Assembly (NCBI GenBank): GCA_029962745.1
Contig: CM057151.1
Span: 32,918,964 to 32,982,963, forward strand
DNA length: 64,000 nt
DNA from: Echinometra lucunter
Lineage: Eukaryota; Echinodermata; Echinoidea; Camarodonta; Echinometridae
Direction: 5' to 3'
Made by a program: the position numbers and the translations under genes. A model generated the notes under the pieces. It saw nothing but the letters and a program-made list of their open reading frames with translations. It did not search any database and was not told the DNA's origin. This document shows positions 36,290 through 46,889 of the stretch, piece by piece. Position 1 is the first letter of the stretch, and each line of letters starts with the position of its first letter.

Positions 36290-37269
36290 CTAACGAAGGG
36301 ACATGGGCGAAGAAGCAGCTCAAAGTACCGAGGTAGCAAACCTCGCTTTGCCCGAAGGGACATCCTTAAGATAGAAGGATGTAAAGTAATTAGGGAAACG
36401 CCAAAAGGCTGCCCGTAAGATGTCCTCAAAAGGAGAACCCAAGAAAAGAGCCCAGGAGGTAGAGATACTCCTGGTGTCATGAGCCCTCAGAGGATCCTCA
36501 GACATGAGAGCCTCGGAACCAGCCGCTTGGATAGCTTTGACAATCCAGTGGGACACAGTCTCGCATGAAGCGGGAGAGTGAGGGTGATGAGAAAGAGCTG
36601 ATCTTTCGAACGGAGGGCCTTAGTCCTGTCCAAATACCACTTTAGAGCCCGAACAGGGAATCAAAGCTTATCCTCAATGGAAGAACATTCCAAGAGGGGG
36701 CTCAAGAATACTTCGATCTGACCAGAACTGTCTGCCTGATTCTTGGCAATGAAAGAAGGATGAGGGATAAGGCGAACACCTTGCCTTTCCCATCTGATAT
36801 GTTCAGGTGCTACGGAGAGAGCCTGGATAGTGCTTCTCCTTTGACAGGAGGCAACAGCGATAAGAAAGGCGGTCTTAATCGACAGGTGGTGAAGTGAAGC
36901 TTTGCACATCGGCTCAAAAGGCAACTTGGCCAAAGCCTTCAACACCAAAGGAAGACTCCACGCAGGAGTCAATCGGCGATTTGCTGGTCGTTGTAAGAAG
37001 AATGACCTCAGCAACTGAGACAAGAAGGGAGAGTTGGACACTCCCCAATCATCAGAGAAGCCCTGGTGGATAGCAGCAATCGCTGAATGATATCCACGCA
37101 AGGTCGAAAGATATCTTCCCTTGTTGAAGAGGAAGATCAGAAAGTCAGAGATAGCACCCACCAAGGCAGAGCGAGGGGAGATGCCACTCTCCTCACACCA
37201 CATAGAGAAAGCCTCTAATCTAGAGTTGTAAACAAGATTAAAGATTCTCTGTGACTCTGAACTATACAC
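36290..37269 (-). pseudogene. DIRS tyrosine recombinase, frame-broken
   Basis: It opens with YNSRLEAFSMWCEESG (core-binding domain), continues SALVGAISDFLIFLFNKGRY and TAFLIAVASCQRRSTIQALS (first catalytic Arg in QRRS). Beyond a stop near 36660 and a frameshift it gives LRAHDTRSISTSWALFLG (HxxR) and FPNYFTSFYLKDV (likely nucleophile Tyr). All four R-H-R-Y residues can still be seen, but across two frames, so no full protein is made. The length is typical of DIRS recombinases. Confidence 0.85.
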
Positions 37270-37769
37270 TGGGCGGCTCTCTCTGAGAGACCTGCCGATC
37301 TCGCATCCTCCCCGATAGAGGCCAAGCGGTCAAGTGAAGAGCCGCTGGGCGGTGGTGGAGGATCCCCAATAGGGGTTGAGCTACAAGGTCCGCCCTCCGA
37401 GGAAGGGAAAGTGGCTGCCCGTCCAACAGAAGTAGAGGAAACCAAGGTCTCCTCGGCCATCAGGGTGCAATTAGTAGGACCCATGCCGATTTTCCTGAAT
37501 TTTCCTCCGGACTTGAGGAATCAGGGCAAAAGGAGGGAAAGCGTAGCCCTGAAAGTTTCCCCAGTGGAGGGAAAAAGCATCGGGGGCCCAGGCATCCTGA
37601 TCCTGCACTCGAGAGCAATACCTCGGAAGCCCATGATTGAGGGATGTTGCAAACAGGTCCATTTCTAGAGGGGCCCACACTGAGTTGAGGTAATTGAAAA
37701 CCTCTTGGTTCAGAGCCCACTTGGAGGGGAGGTGTCTGCCAAGAGACAGAAAATCCGCAATCAGATTGT

Positions 37770-39006
37770 CATGGCCTGGGATGTAGGAGGCTATCGGAAA
37801 GATCTGATGACACCGACATCATTTCCACAGTTTGGCGGCAAGATCGTTCAGAGTCCTGGAACGAGTTCCGCCTTGCCTGTTGATATAAGCGGCAACTGTG
37901 GTGTTGTCCGTTAAAACTAGCACGGAACGATTCACAAGCATGGCCTGGAAATTGAGGAGAAACAGGAAAACCGCCATCAACTCCAGAGCATTGATATGGG
38001 GTAAGGTGGACAGATGTGACCAGTCCCCCGAAACCACCTGATTCGCACCCCCAAAGTGAGGCATCTGTCGAAATGGATATTAACGGAAGAGGCGGGGCGG
38101 AGGGGCTTGCCTTGACGAAGGATGGTCTCCCCGGCCAAGGTATAAGAAGACGTCTGATCTCTACTGTGAGAGACAGCCATGTCTTGAGTGAATCCCCATT
38201 GGGCTTGTAGAACTTCAGAAGGTGAAGTTGGAACGGCCGCATGAGAAGCCGGCAGTCCGGGAGGACATCGACAAGGCTTGCCAAATGATCCAGAAATTGG
38301 AGTGAACGGCCTGCGCGAACTCGTCGTAACAGCCGGAGAGTTCGGGCTAGAGCGACTATCGAGTGGACCCTTTCCCGACTGGGGCGGGCAACTTGGTTCA
38401 CGATGTCTATCTCCGCACCCAGATAGATGGACTTGCGGGTGGAAGTCAGCTCTGACTTCTTCCAGTTGATTATGCACCCCAACCTTTCTGTGGTACGGTG
38501 GAGAAGGTTCATCTGGGTGGGAAGAACGGACACGGAGCTTGCAACTAGGAGCCAGTAGTCCAGGTAAGTGAAAAGTCTTAAGCCTTGACACCTGAGGAAG
38601 GCAGCCAAGGCTGAGACTACTCGAGTGAAGACTCAAGGTGCGGGTTTCAGGCCAAAGGGTAAGGCTTTGAACCGGAAGGTTTCCCCCGAAAGCCGAAACC
38701 CTGAAGATACCTTGAAGAGGGATGTATCGGGATGTGAAAGTAGGCATCTTTCAGATCCACTGAGATGGCCACATCTGACTGCTTGATAGCCAGAAGGATA
38801 GAGGCCAAGGTTTCCATACGAAAGTGTTTCGTAGGAAAAAAGATGTTTATGATCTTCATGTTCAAGATCATTCTGAGCTTCCCCGAGCATTTGGGAATAA
38901 TGAAAACTGGGGAGAGACACAGATGGGGATGGTCTCTCACATATTCTCTCACCTTTTCCAGCATCCCTTGAGTCTCTGAAGATATGTGCTCCTGGAAAAG
39001 GGGCAA
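37770..39006 (-). pseudogene. DIRS reverse transcriptase/RNase H, frame-broken
   Basis: RT N-terminal part: SPVFIIPKCSGKLRMILNMK and ISVDLKDAYFHIPIHPSSRY (motif A). After a frameshift at about 38640: LRLFTYLDYWLLVA, where the usual YLDD is YLDY, a lost catalytic Asp. Then CIINWKKSELTSTRKSIYLG. RNase H follows with ISTDASLWG (Asp), NALELMAVFLFLLNF (Glu) and VLVLTDNTTVAAYINRQGG (Asp) after another frameshift near 38050. The domain order matches DIRS pol. Confidence 0.88.
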
Positions 39007-39009
39007 GGT

Positions 39010-40902
39010 CGGAGGGTCGAGGCAGATGACTCCAGTGGGGGAGTGGTTCTATTTTTATGTAGAAGCCTCCTCACACTATGGAGAGCACGGAAGCGTCTTT
39101 GGTTATTTCTTCCCAAGCGGGAAGGAAGTACCCCAACGCTCAGGGCGCACCTTCAAATGCGCGTGGGTCGAGGCAGCAGAACTGGCGCCTGAGCCTTCGG
39201 CTTAGGAGCCAGGGCTTTAAGGCGTTCCGCCGCTTGCTTGCAGGAGTCCACTTCTTGTTGGATCACCGCCGTCACCTTCCCTCCGAAGAGGAATTGGCCA
39301 GAGTGGGGAACATCCACCACCAGGGCGGGGATGTCCCCTTGCCCAGAGAGGAAAGCACAAGTTTCCTTATGGCATCAGTGGCCAGAGCCGCCGTGATGGA
39401 AAGCTCCGACCATAATGTCCGCTAAAGACAAGAGGGCTTCTTCAAAAAGCAAGATGTCCGAATCTGACACCTGGAGTTCCTGCCTCCTGGCTCGAAGCGA
39501 GAGGAGGGAACCCAGATAGACAGTAAGCCAAAGAGCAGACCTGGCTTGCCGCTCTATCAAGCTCGGAAACCTCTCCGACGCCCTGTGGGGCCCGCTACTG
39601 AAGCCTCTTGCCTAAATGAATTAGGTCTGGAGAGAGGGACTTACTCTCGAAGAAATCAAGAGTGTCCTGGTCGGAGAAGGCAAATTCCTTGTCCAAGGGG
39701 CAAACCTAGGACCTGGAAGATGGAAGCTTCGAAGAAAAGTCAGCATAGACTTTCTTAAAGCCTTCCATCGGAGGTATGCCCTTAGAGGAATGCCCTTCGA
39801 GGAATGCTCCCTCCTGAACAGGAGGGACGAGGGTCCCTTATCTTCCCGATTAGTCGCATAGACTTCAGGAAGATATTTCTCTAGCAGGGCTAGAGCATCG
39901 GTAGCCAGAGCATGCTCTGCCTGAGGGCCGACGTCCGCCTGCGAAGAGGCATCATCCTCCGAGAATCCGGACTGAGAAGCCTGAACCCAAGAAGTGCGGG
40001 CTAAATAGTTTCCTCCCCAGGTGGAGCACCTAGTGCCGCTGGAAGGGGAGAAGCTCCAACTGGGCGGTCAAAGGCTGAGCGCGGTTGGGCTAGGCCTGCA
40101 ATTGGGCGACAAGACTCCCGTCTGTTGGTATTCAACAGTTGAGGGTCGGATACCCGAGAAGTGAAACTGGATCCCAGCCCAGTGTTCACAGTGGTAGAAG
40201 CTATTGGGAAAATACGGTTTCTACCCGGGTAACCGATAACCGGAATCGCTAACCAAAAAATCGGTATCCGGAACCGAGAACCCGGTTATCAGGAATCGGG
40301 TCGGGTATCCGAGTCGAGTGTGGTGGAGGGTCCAGCCGGGGGGCCACCCAACCACTTTGCTCTAGGAGGGTTATGAGACAAGACAAAATCTCCTTAGAAC
40401 TACTGGGCTCTGAAGAAACAGTGGCCCGCAAGGGGCCCCTATATTTCTTCCTAGCTCCCCCCGACCCAGTCAGTATGGACAACGCCTGGCTCTGGGGAAC
40501 TAGCTCCTCCCCGCCGGGAGGTCGGGTAGAGGCTTGGCGCTTGCGTTTACTGACAGAGCCAGTAGCAAGAGCCACTTCCAAAGAACGCCTAAGGGTCGGT
40601 TTACCTTCAAGAAGCTTACGACTCCTTGATTTCTTCGTCGCCCCGCTTGAGAGCGCGGGGGACTCCAAAGCCAAAAGAACCGACCCCTGAGTGGACGCTA
40701 CTGAAGCCGAGGGGCTAGAGCTACCACAGGGTAGGGACGAACTGGGGTCAGGTGTATGGCCCACGGTTACCACGGGATGTGTGGGTACTAACTCTGAGGC
40801 AGAGCTTTCTCCTATCCTGTTGCCCCTTATTGCGTTGGACGGCAAAGAGGGGCTTATCCCTGAACCGTTTGAGTTTATCGTCCGTACGGACTCTAAACTC
40901 AA
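39010..40902 (-). pseudogene. DIRS gag-like ORF1 region
   Basis: The best open part is 40249-40902, 217 residues, rich in Ser, Pro, Gly and basic runs (KKSRSRKLLEGKP, SVSKRKRQA), with no zinc knuckle seen. Further frames to about 39010 (RQARSALWLTVYLGSLLSLR and others) appear to continue it with shifts. Position upstream of pol fits DIRS ORF1, whose sequence is poorly conserved. Function as capsid-like protein is inferred from place only. Confidence 0.6.
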
Positions 40903-40939
40903 CGCGGGTCAAGTACCACCAGAGGTGAACCTTAACTTA

Positions 40940-41730
40940 TACCCTGTTTAAATCTACATCACTCGGTGTCACACCAGATGACTGTCCGGGGTAAAGTCGC
41001 GGTGAAATTCCTTCCCAAACACAAGGTAACAAAAGCAAGGACCGTTCAAATCAGATCGCACATCTGCGGTAATCGCGAGGTGCGTTGTCATGGTAAAATG
41101 TCCAGTGAGGGAAAAGCGCGTGCTGCACTGTCGTGTTGAAATGAAGAAGAAATAATAGAAGTAGGCCTACCGAACGTAATTGTGTTACTTCGTAAATTAA
41201 TCTTTCATTTGCGAACTCAATGTCGACAGCTACAGAGACAAGCTTATACTCGAACATGTGTAGCGAGTCGCTTATACATTGAATATATCGGTATTTGTCA
41301 TTAAAAAACCCCCTAAACATTAGATTGATCAACATACAGAATGAAAATCAATATCGAATATCAAAAAAAAATTGTATACTTTTTTATGGGGACTTTATTG
41401 AAAGCTTAAGGTGAAACACACTGTTTTTGCCAATACATGTTCGCCCTCATTGTTTACATGTGCTCACCTAAGCGAGCGCTTGGACGAGAGGACTTTTGTT
41501 TTCTACCCCGCGAGCGTTTAAATCTATGCTCAAACAGGGGATCACGCCGGATGACTGAGGAAGTTGTGCCGTGTCGTGCTAGGCCGTCTAGCGTGATTTT
41601 CACCTCGCGTTTACCTCGCGTTTGTGCTTTGTCCTTTGTGCCGAGACTATTTAAATCTACAGTGGACAAAGGATGACACGACGTAACCTCCGGAGGTTAC
41701 CTCGCGTTTTTGGTAGATTTAAACGGGGTA
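40940..41730. mobile_element. PIF/Harbinger-like insertion in the DIRS leader
   Basis: The left end TACCCTGTTTAAATCTAC and reversed right end TACCCCGTTTAAATCTACC are inverted, and TTA flanks both (40937-40939, 41731-41733), as for Harbinger-type elements. Further GTTTAAATCTA words lie inside (41515, 41650). No transposase. Confidence 0.7.
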
Positions 41731-42684
41731 TTACTAATGCTCGATGCTCCGGGGAAGAAAATGCTAGAGCGAGAGCCAGATCTCACCCCCAATTCCCCCA
41801 GAGCTAGGCGCGTCCCCGTGGGGGGGGGGGGGGGGTGGTGGTGCACGTGGTAGAAGCCATGGACTTCATAGACATAATGAATCTGAAATGAGAAATGCGA
41901 GAGGGGTTAACCCAAACGCAGAGAAAAAAATACAAGACGTAGGAACGCTTAACAAAAGGCAGCTACAGAAGAATGATAAAGAGTCAAATCCAAAGGAGGG
42001 CCGAATAAATTACCAAGCGAGGAGTTAGATAATAACTAAGTAAGAACCACTCCACGCTCGATACAAACAGCTGCCTAAACTGTAAAAGGAATTAGACGTA
42101 AAAAAAAAAAAAAAAAAAGACGTCTAAAGATGGCAGCTAATACGGAACAAAAATGAATAGGCCAACACTCCAAAGAGAGGAGAGCCAAAAATTCAAAAGC
42201 TGCCTAAGAATAATAAGAATAAAAGCACATAAACAAGAACAACCCCAGCGGAGAGGGAACACAACAGACAGGGAATGTGTGTGACTCAGACACCATTTGA
42301 AAAGAAAAGAATGTGCCGAAGGGGAAGAAACGACGGCAAATAAACTAAAGCAAATACCGTCAAGAGCTGTGACTAACGAAAAATCCGTCAGACCAACTAA
42401 GAATTAATAATTGGACAGAATAAGAATATCGAGCAAGCCCAAAAAGTGCTAAAATTGTGATAAATGCAATTAAGGCGCGGACTTATCTCAATAAGGTGTG
42501 ATCTCTATGACAGCAAGAGAGGAAGAGGAAGAATATGGGGCCTGTACTTTAATACGCTGTTGGTGGATGGGAAGGTACTATACTCGGGAGGGGCATGCGC
42601 GTTGTGACTTAAAACTTTTCTCGAATGACGGCTAGACCCAGAGGGACTAGCAAATTGGTAGATACATTGATTTATTGCTGTAAA
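41731..42684 (-). mobile_element. DIRS 5' leader and terminal repeat
   Basis: A-rich leader with a poly-G run (41820-41836) and poly-A (42100-42118). 42520-42685 is the terminal repeat inverted to 35950-36120 (CATATTCTTCCTCTTCC, GAGTATAGTACCTTCC, GCATGCCCC). Confidence 0.75.
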
Positions 42685-43080
42685 TAACTCTTTATAACGA
42701 GAAGCTCGAAATCAGGGAAAGGGTAAAGATAATTTGTGAGCTTTTTCATTTTGTTCATGTGAATGTACTAGTAGACATGTTTCCTGAAAAGGACTGCTCT
42801 TCAAATTACCCTCATATTCAAGATATGATGAGAAATAGCCAACATGTTTGGGCTGAACACTCATGCCACCTTTTTGTATGGTCCTATGCACTCTATTCTA
42901 CTTGTGTGCCTTGTGGGAAAAGTGAGTTAATTTCTAATCAATTTGATGCTTCCAAAATCTCACACCAGACACCTGTTTTATGTACAACTAAGCTACCTTT
43001 CCCAGTTGCTTGGTGACAGTTTCATTCACAATGCATCACATGACTAGAACTCAATTTTATCTTTAAGGATTGCTATTTAC

Positions 43081-43221
43081 CAGTTTGGCTGCAGTGCATT
43101 ATCTGGTCCTCTGAACATGGTGCCAGTATTGGTAGCATGGTATTCAGATGAGAAGAAATCAGTGTAGTCTCCAATAGATGCAGGAACATGCATCACAGCT
43201 TCACTCTGGGGAACAAATGCT
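43081..43221 (-). CDS. FAH: FAH exon equivalent to vertebrate exons 4+5
   Basis: The exon is 141 nt and reads (K)[18 protein letters not shown], then [20 protein letters not shown] and PDNALQPN, ending with the first two bases of a Trp codon. It carries residues matching metal ligand Asp126 (YTDF), catalytic His133 (YHATN) and substrate-binding Arg142 (MFR) of mammalian FAH. The acceptor is TTTTTCAG and the donor GTAAAT. The length equals the sum of two human exons (4 and 5) as I recall them, so the intervening intron is absent here. The downstream intron is 23.1 kb and full of transposons, including the DIRS element that ends only about 400 bp away. Confidence 0.95.
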
Positions 43222-43229
43222 CTGAAAAA

Positions 43230-43700
43230 CATGAAACAAAATTTCAAATATCCTCTGCTTAATTACTTTTTCTTAGAATAAATATTCTATTACAAGTACA
43301 AAAAGCTAAACTTGATCATGGTGCTTCCAAAATACAAGTGAATGAGTATTTATGTCCCTGCCGGAAGTGTAGATCGTTGGAAAGGTGTTAATTTTTGTAA
43401 TTTCTGATAGAGCATAGAATAGAAGAATAGAGGTGAAGCAGCATTTTTGTGATTTTGGATAAATTTGCATAATTAATGATTTTCAAAATTCTGTGTAGAA
43501 GATTTGAAGCCTCCATCAAGCCCTATCAGATATAACAAAATCCGCTGCGAAATGAGAAGCATTTTTTCGGTATGTGATTTTGAATAAATTTGCTTAAATT
43601 TGCATAATTAATGAATTTCAAAATTTTGTGTAGAGGTTTTGAAGCCACCACCAAGCCCTATCAGCTAAAACAAATAGAACTGAAATTGGCCAAGAAAGGA
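43230..43700. repeat. Short repeat units (AAATTTGCATAATTAATGA...TTTGTGTAGA)
   Basis: A ~110-bp unit (GATTTTGGATAAATTTGCAT, TTCAAAATTCTGTGTAGAAG, TGAAGCC.CCA) occurs twice. Relatives lie at 61480-61730 and 62340-62430. Confidence 0.6.
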
Positions 43701-43854
43701 CAGAGAAGCAAATTTATCATTTTGAGCACACACTCAAACAGTACAGAGCCTGTTTCATAGTCGTGAACTTCATACGGTGGGGAAAACAAGCAGTAAGAGC
43801 TACTACAATAAAAACTTCAGTCATGGTGAACGAGAAATATCACTGAAGGTGATC

Positions 43855-44450
43855 AATACTGCCCCCCCCCCCCAATGTGTGTGCTAAATTTCCCGAGCAT
43901 TGCCCGAAAAATGAGGAAGTAGTTCGATTCTCACTATTTCCCCAATTTATTGCCCTAAGATGCTGTTAGCATGGCAATGCAGTTCCAAACACATCAAACA
44001 AATATGTCTTGCACATCTTCACCACAAGACCAATGTGTGTGCCAAATTTCATGAGCATTGCTCAAAAAATGGGGAAGTACATTGTAGTTCGTTCTGCAAG
44101 ATTTCCCAATTTATTGCCATAATACGCCCCTGCCATGTTTTTTTCATGGCAATGCAGTTTCTTAAATTTAAAAAAATGTGTCTTGCATATCTTCAGCCGA
44201 AGACCAATGTGCGTGACAAATTTCCTGAGCTTTGCTCAAAAAATGAGGAAGTACATTGTAGTTTGATCCGCAAGACTTCCCACTGATTCACTGCCATAAT
44301 GTGCGGTTGCCATGCTGTTAACATGGCAACACAGTTTCTGACACATTCAAGAAATACGTCTTGCACATCTTCAGCCGAAAACCAGTGTGTGTGTCGAATT
44401 TCATGAGTATTGCTCGAAAAATGAGTAGTTCAATCCACAAGATATGCAAC
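43855..44450. repeat. Tandem ~170-bp units interrupting a Penelope-like element
   Basis: Four units of TGTGTGTGCCAAATTT, ATGAGCATTGCTCRAAAAAT, GAGGAAGTACATTGTAGTT, GCAAGA.TTCCCA.TTATTGCC, AACATGGCAA.GCAGTTTCT and CTTGCACATCTTCA. Unit design resembles other tandem-middle elements in the window; ends are not resolved. Confidence 0.7.
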
Positions 44451-44509
44451 AGACCGATAGCCCGACCGCCCAATATCATATCAGGGAAAAATATACACGG
44501 GGGCTCAGG

Positions 44510-44945
44510 GCGAAACCAAATCAAGAAGATCAATGATGTCTTCAAAGGTGATTTTGGTTCTTTCACTAAGAGTTGTGTCATTATCCAATCTCTGTTTGAT
44601 GACAAGAAGGGCCTCGTGAATTGGAGTCTTGGTAAACAGAGATACGACGTCATGTGAGATGAAAACTTCATCGTCTTGTATAACAAATTCCTTGAGGCTT
44701 TCTACAAGGTCTCAAGTGTCTTTCACATGATGTTCAGTAAGACCCACTAATGGCTGGAGAATATCTGCCAATGACTTCGACAAATTATAAAGTATTGAGC
44801 CTGTATAGTCAACAATTGGTCGGAGTGGTAAACCCTGCTTGTGTATCTTTGGGGTACAGTAAAGTCGCGGAATAGACTCTTGCGTTGGGTAAAGATATTT
44901 GTATTGTGCCTCTGTAATCTTTCCATCTTTTTTGAGAGTTTGCAA
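44510..44945 (-). mobile_element. Penelope-like retroelement RT fragment
   Basis: The minus strand reads LKKDGKITEAQYKYLYPTQE, then IPRLYCTPKIHKQGLPLRPI, VDYTGSILYNLSKSLADILQ and HVKDT. After a break it gives FVIQDDEVFISHDVVSLFTK, TPIHEALLVIKQRLDNDTTL. P.LY..PKIHK.G.PLRPI and DVVSLFT are hallmarks of Penelope reverse transcriptases. The rest of RT and the GIY-YIG domain are absent. Confidence 0.88.
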
Positions 44946-45399
44946 TGACTGGATTAATTACCAACTTTTTTTTTTTCAACTTAAAAAACAGGATGGTTCA
45001 TACTCTAAGTAAAGGTTCAAGTCCCCATAAAGTTCTCATTCAAGTAATGAGGATGTACCTCTGCGATATTGTTTGAAAAACAATTTTTCGTGCGGTTAAT
45101 TGGAGGAATGGTATATAAGACTAATAATACAGAGATATGGGCAGCAAAAATGGGTCCTATCCCCCCCCCCCCCCCCACTTATTTAGCCTATCCTTCACGT
45201 ATGTTTGAAACTCCACACCCTTTCCCCACTCGGTTGCTTTGCTCTGTGGTCGAGGATATTCAGCATCAGTCATCCCCCCCAACCGCGAACACAAATCGAC
45301 ATCCATGCATCACGTGATGCAAATTAAACCAAACAAAATGCGTATTATACATACACTATTTACTGTTATACCAATAGTGCATGGTCTATCGTGCACTAT

Positions 45400-46440
45400 T
45401 CTGTCATGCATATTCTGTCATGCACTATACTGGATTATATGCATGACAAATCCTTAATCATCCCGAGTGCATTTCGGCCTTGGTAAAATAGAACTGCACA
45501 AGGGATAATTTAGTATTTGAAGTTCATACAGACCAGTAATGGTGCATCAATACAGCATACACTATTTATCATAGTCCATAGACCCCTAACGTACATTTTT
45601 AAGAGCATTTTGGTCAGGCTTTCTCGATTGCATCTATATTGCCTAGCCAGCTTCGCTCAAATGCGTGCAGTTAAAAACAATGGTAGCAATGGGTATGTGC
45701 AAGGAGTTTTTGATGCGCAGTCCCATACACTTTACGGGCAGTTCCAGCGTTATGGACATTCTATTTCGCAAGATTTTTGCAACTTCAAAAGGTTATCAAA
45801 ATAAAACAACCTTTTCATTCTGAACGAATATAATGGAATCATGCACAAAAAAAACCCTTAGTTATCTAACCATGTAAAAACGGGTAGTTATAGTGCACGA
45901 TCATGCACTATATAAAAAATTTTTGCACGTCACCTGATGCAAATCTAACCAATCACAGTGCATATTATACATATTTACTATACTGGATTATGTGCATGAC
46001 AAATACCACATTATCCTGACTGCAGTTTTGTTTCCCCGAGGCCGCAGGGGCCGAGGTGAAATAGACCTCCACGAGATATAATTTAGTATTTGGAGTTCAT
46101 GTAGTCCAGTAATGGTGCATCAATAGAACATGCACTATTTGTAATAGTAAATAGACCTCTAATGTATCTAGTGTACCACATTTTAAAGAGTGTTTGGGCC
46201 AGGCTTTCCCCATTACTTTTAGGTTGCCTAGCTGGTTTTGCTCAAAAGTGCACAGATAAAAACAATGGTAGCAATGGGTACGTGCAAGGAGTTTTTGATG
46301 CGCAGTCCCATACACTTCATGGGCAGTTTCAGCGTTACGGACATTACATTTTGCAAGATTTTTGCAACTTCAAAAGGTTATCAAAATAAAACAACCTTTT
46401 CATTCTGAACAAATATAATGGAATCATGCACAAAAAACCT
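45400..46440 (+). repeat. Tandem duplication, period ~585 bp
   Basis: 45400-45870 and 45985-46440 are direct copies (AAACAATGGTAGCAATGGGT, TTTTTGATGCGCAGTCCCAT, ACAACCTTTTCATTCTGAAC) at roughly 90% identity. The flanks contain inverted ATAGTGCATG.TC.A/TCGTGCACTAT words. 46485-46740 again carries ACGGACATTACATTTT. Unknown class; the mirrored short frames are not genes. Confidence 0.8.
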
Positions 46441-46889
46441 TAGTTACAAACAGTGAAAGTTTCAATCCCTTTCAGTACATCTACTGCATTTTATGTCTTC
46501 GTTATGGATATTACATTTTTTGGACACAACTTTTTGCATGTAAATACATTCATTGAAAAGTCTGTGAGTTTAAGCACACAGACAATTTTAATCATAAATT
46601 GAAAGGTAAGGAAATGCTTAATTAGAATAAAGTTAAATTTAGTGGAACAGATAAAACATGTAGGCTCTAGAGCTATGATTTTGGCTTAACGGACATTACA
46701 TTTTAAGCGTTACGGACATAACAGATTTGTCCACTTTCCTTGCACAGAAAGGGTCACATGCTTGTATTAATATTTTTTATTCTTTACCTGGATGGTAATT
46801 TATACACATTTCAAAATTTTGCCATAGCACTTTCATGAGATCTTTCATTTAAGGAGTACACCCCTACTTCATAAGTTTGACTTTTCAAT

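Larger units (their letters stand above)
35902..42685 (-). mobile_element. DIRS-type retrotransposon, nearly complete, inactive
   Basis: Order on the minus strand is left inverted terminal repeat (about 42690-42520), gag-like ORF (to 39000), reverse transcriptase/RNase H (39006-37770), tyrosine recombinase (37270-36290), internal complementary region (about 36145-36250) and right terminal repeat (36140-35902). Terminal repeats are inverted, sharing TGCTAGTCCCTCTGGGTCTA and AAGTTTTAAGTCACAACGCG. DIRS elements insert as circles by recombinase without target duplication. Several frameshifts and an altered RT active site make this copy dead. A 791-bp DNA element sits in its leader. Confidence 0.92.

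Noticed and set aside
36250..40950. Plus-strand ORFs of 60-115 residues as host genes
   Set aside because: They are shadows of the minus-strand DIRS genes.
43855..44450. CRISPR-like array
   Set aside because: Units are ~170 bp, imperfect, without short unique spacers, in animal intronic DNA.
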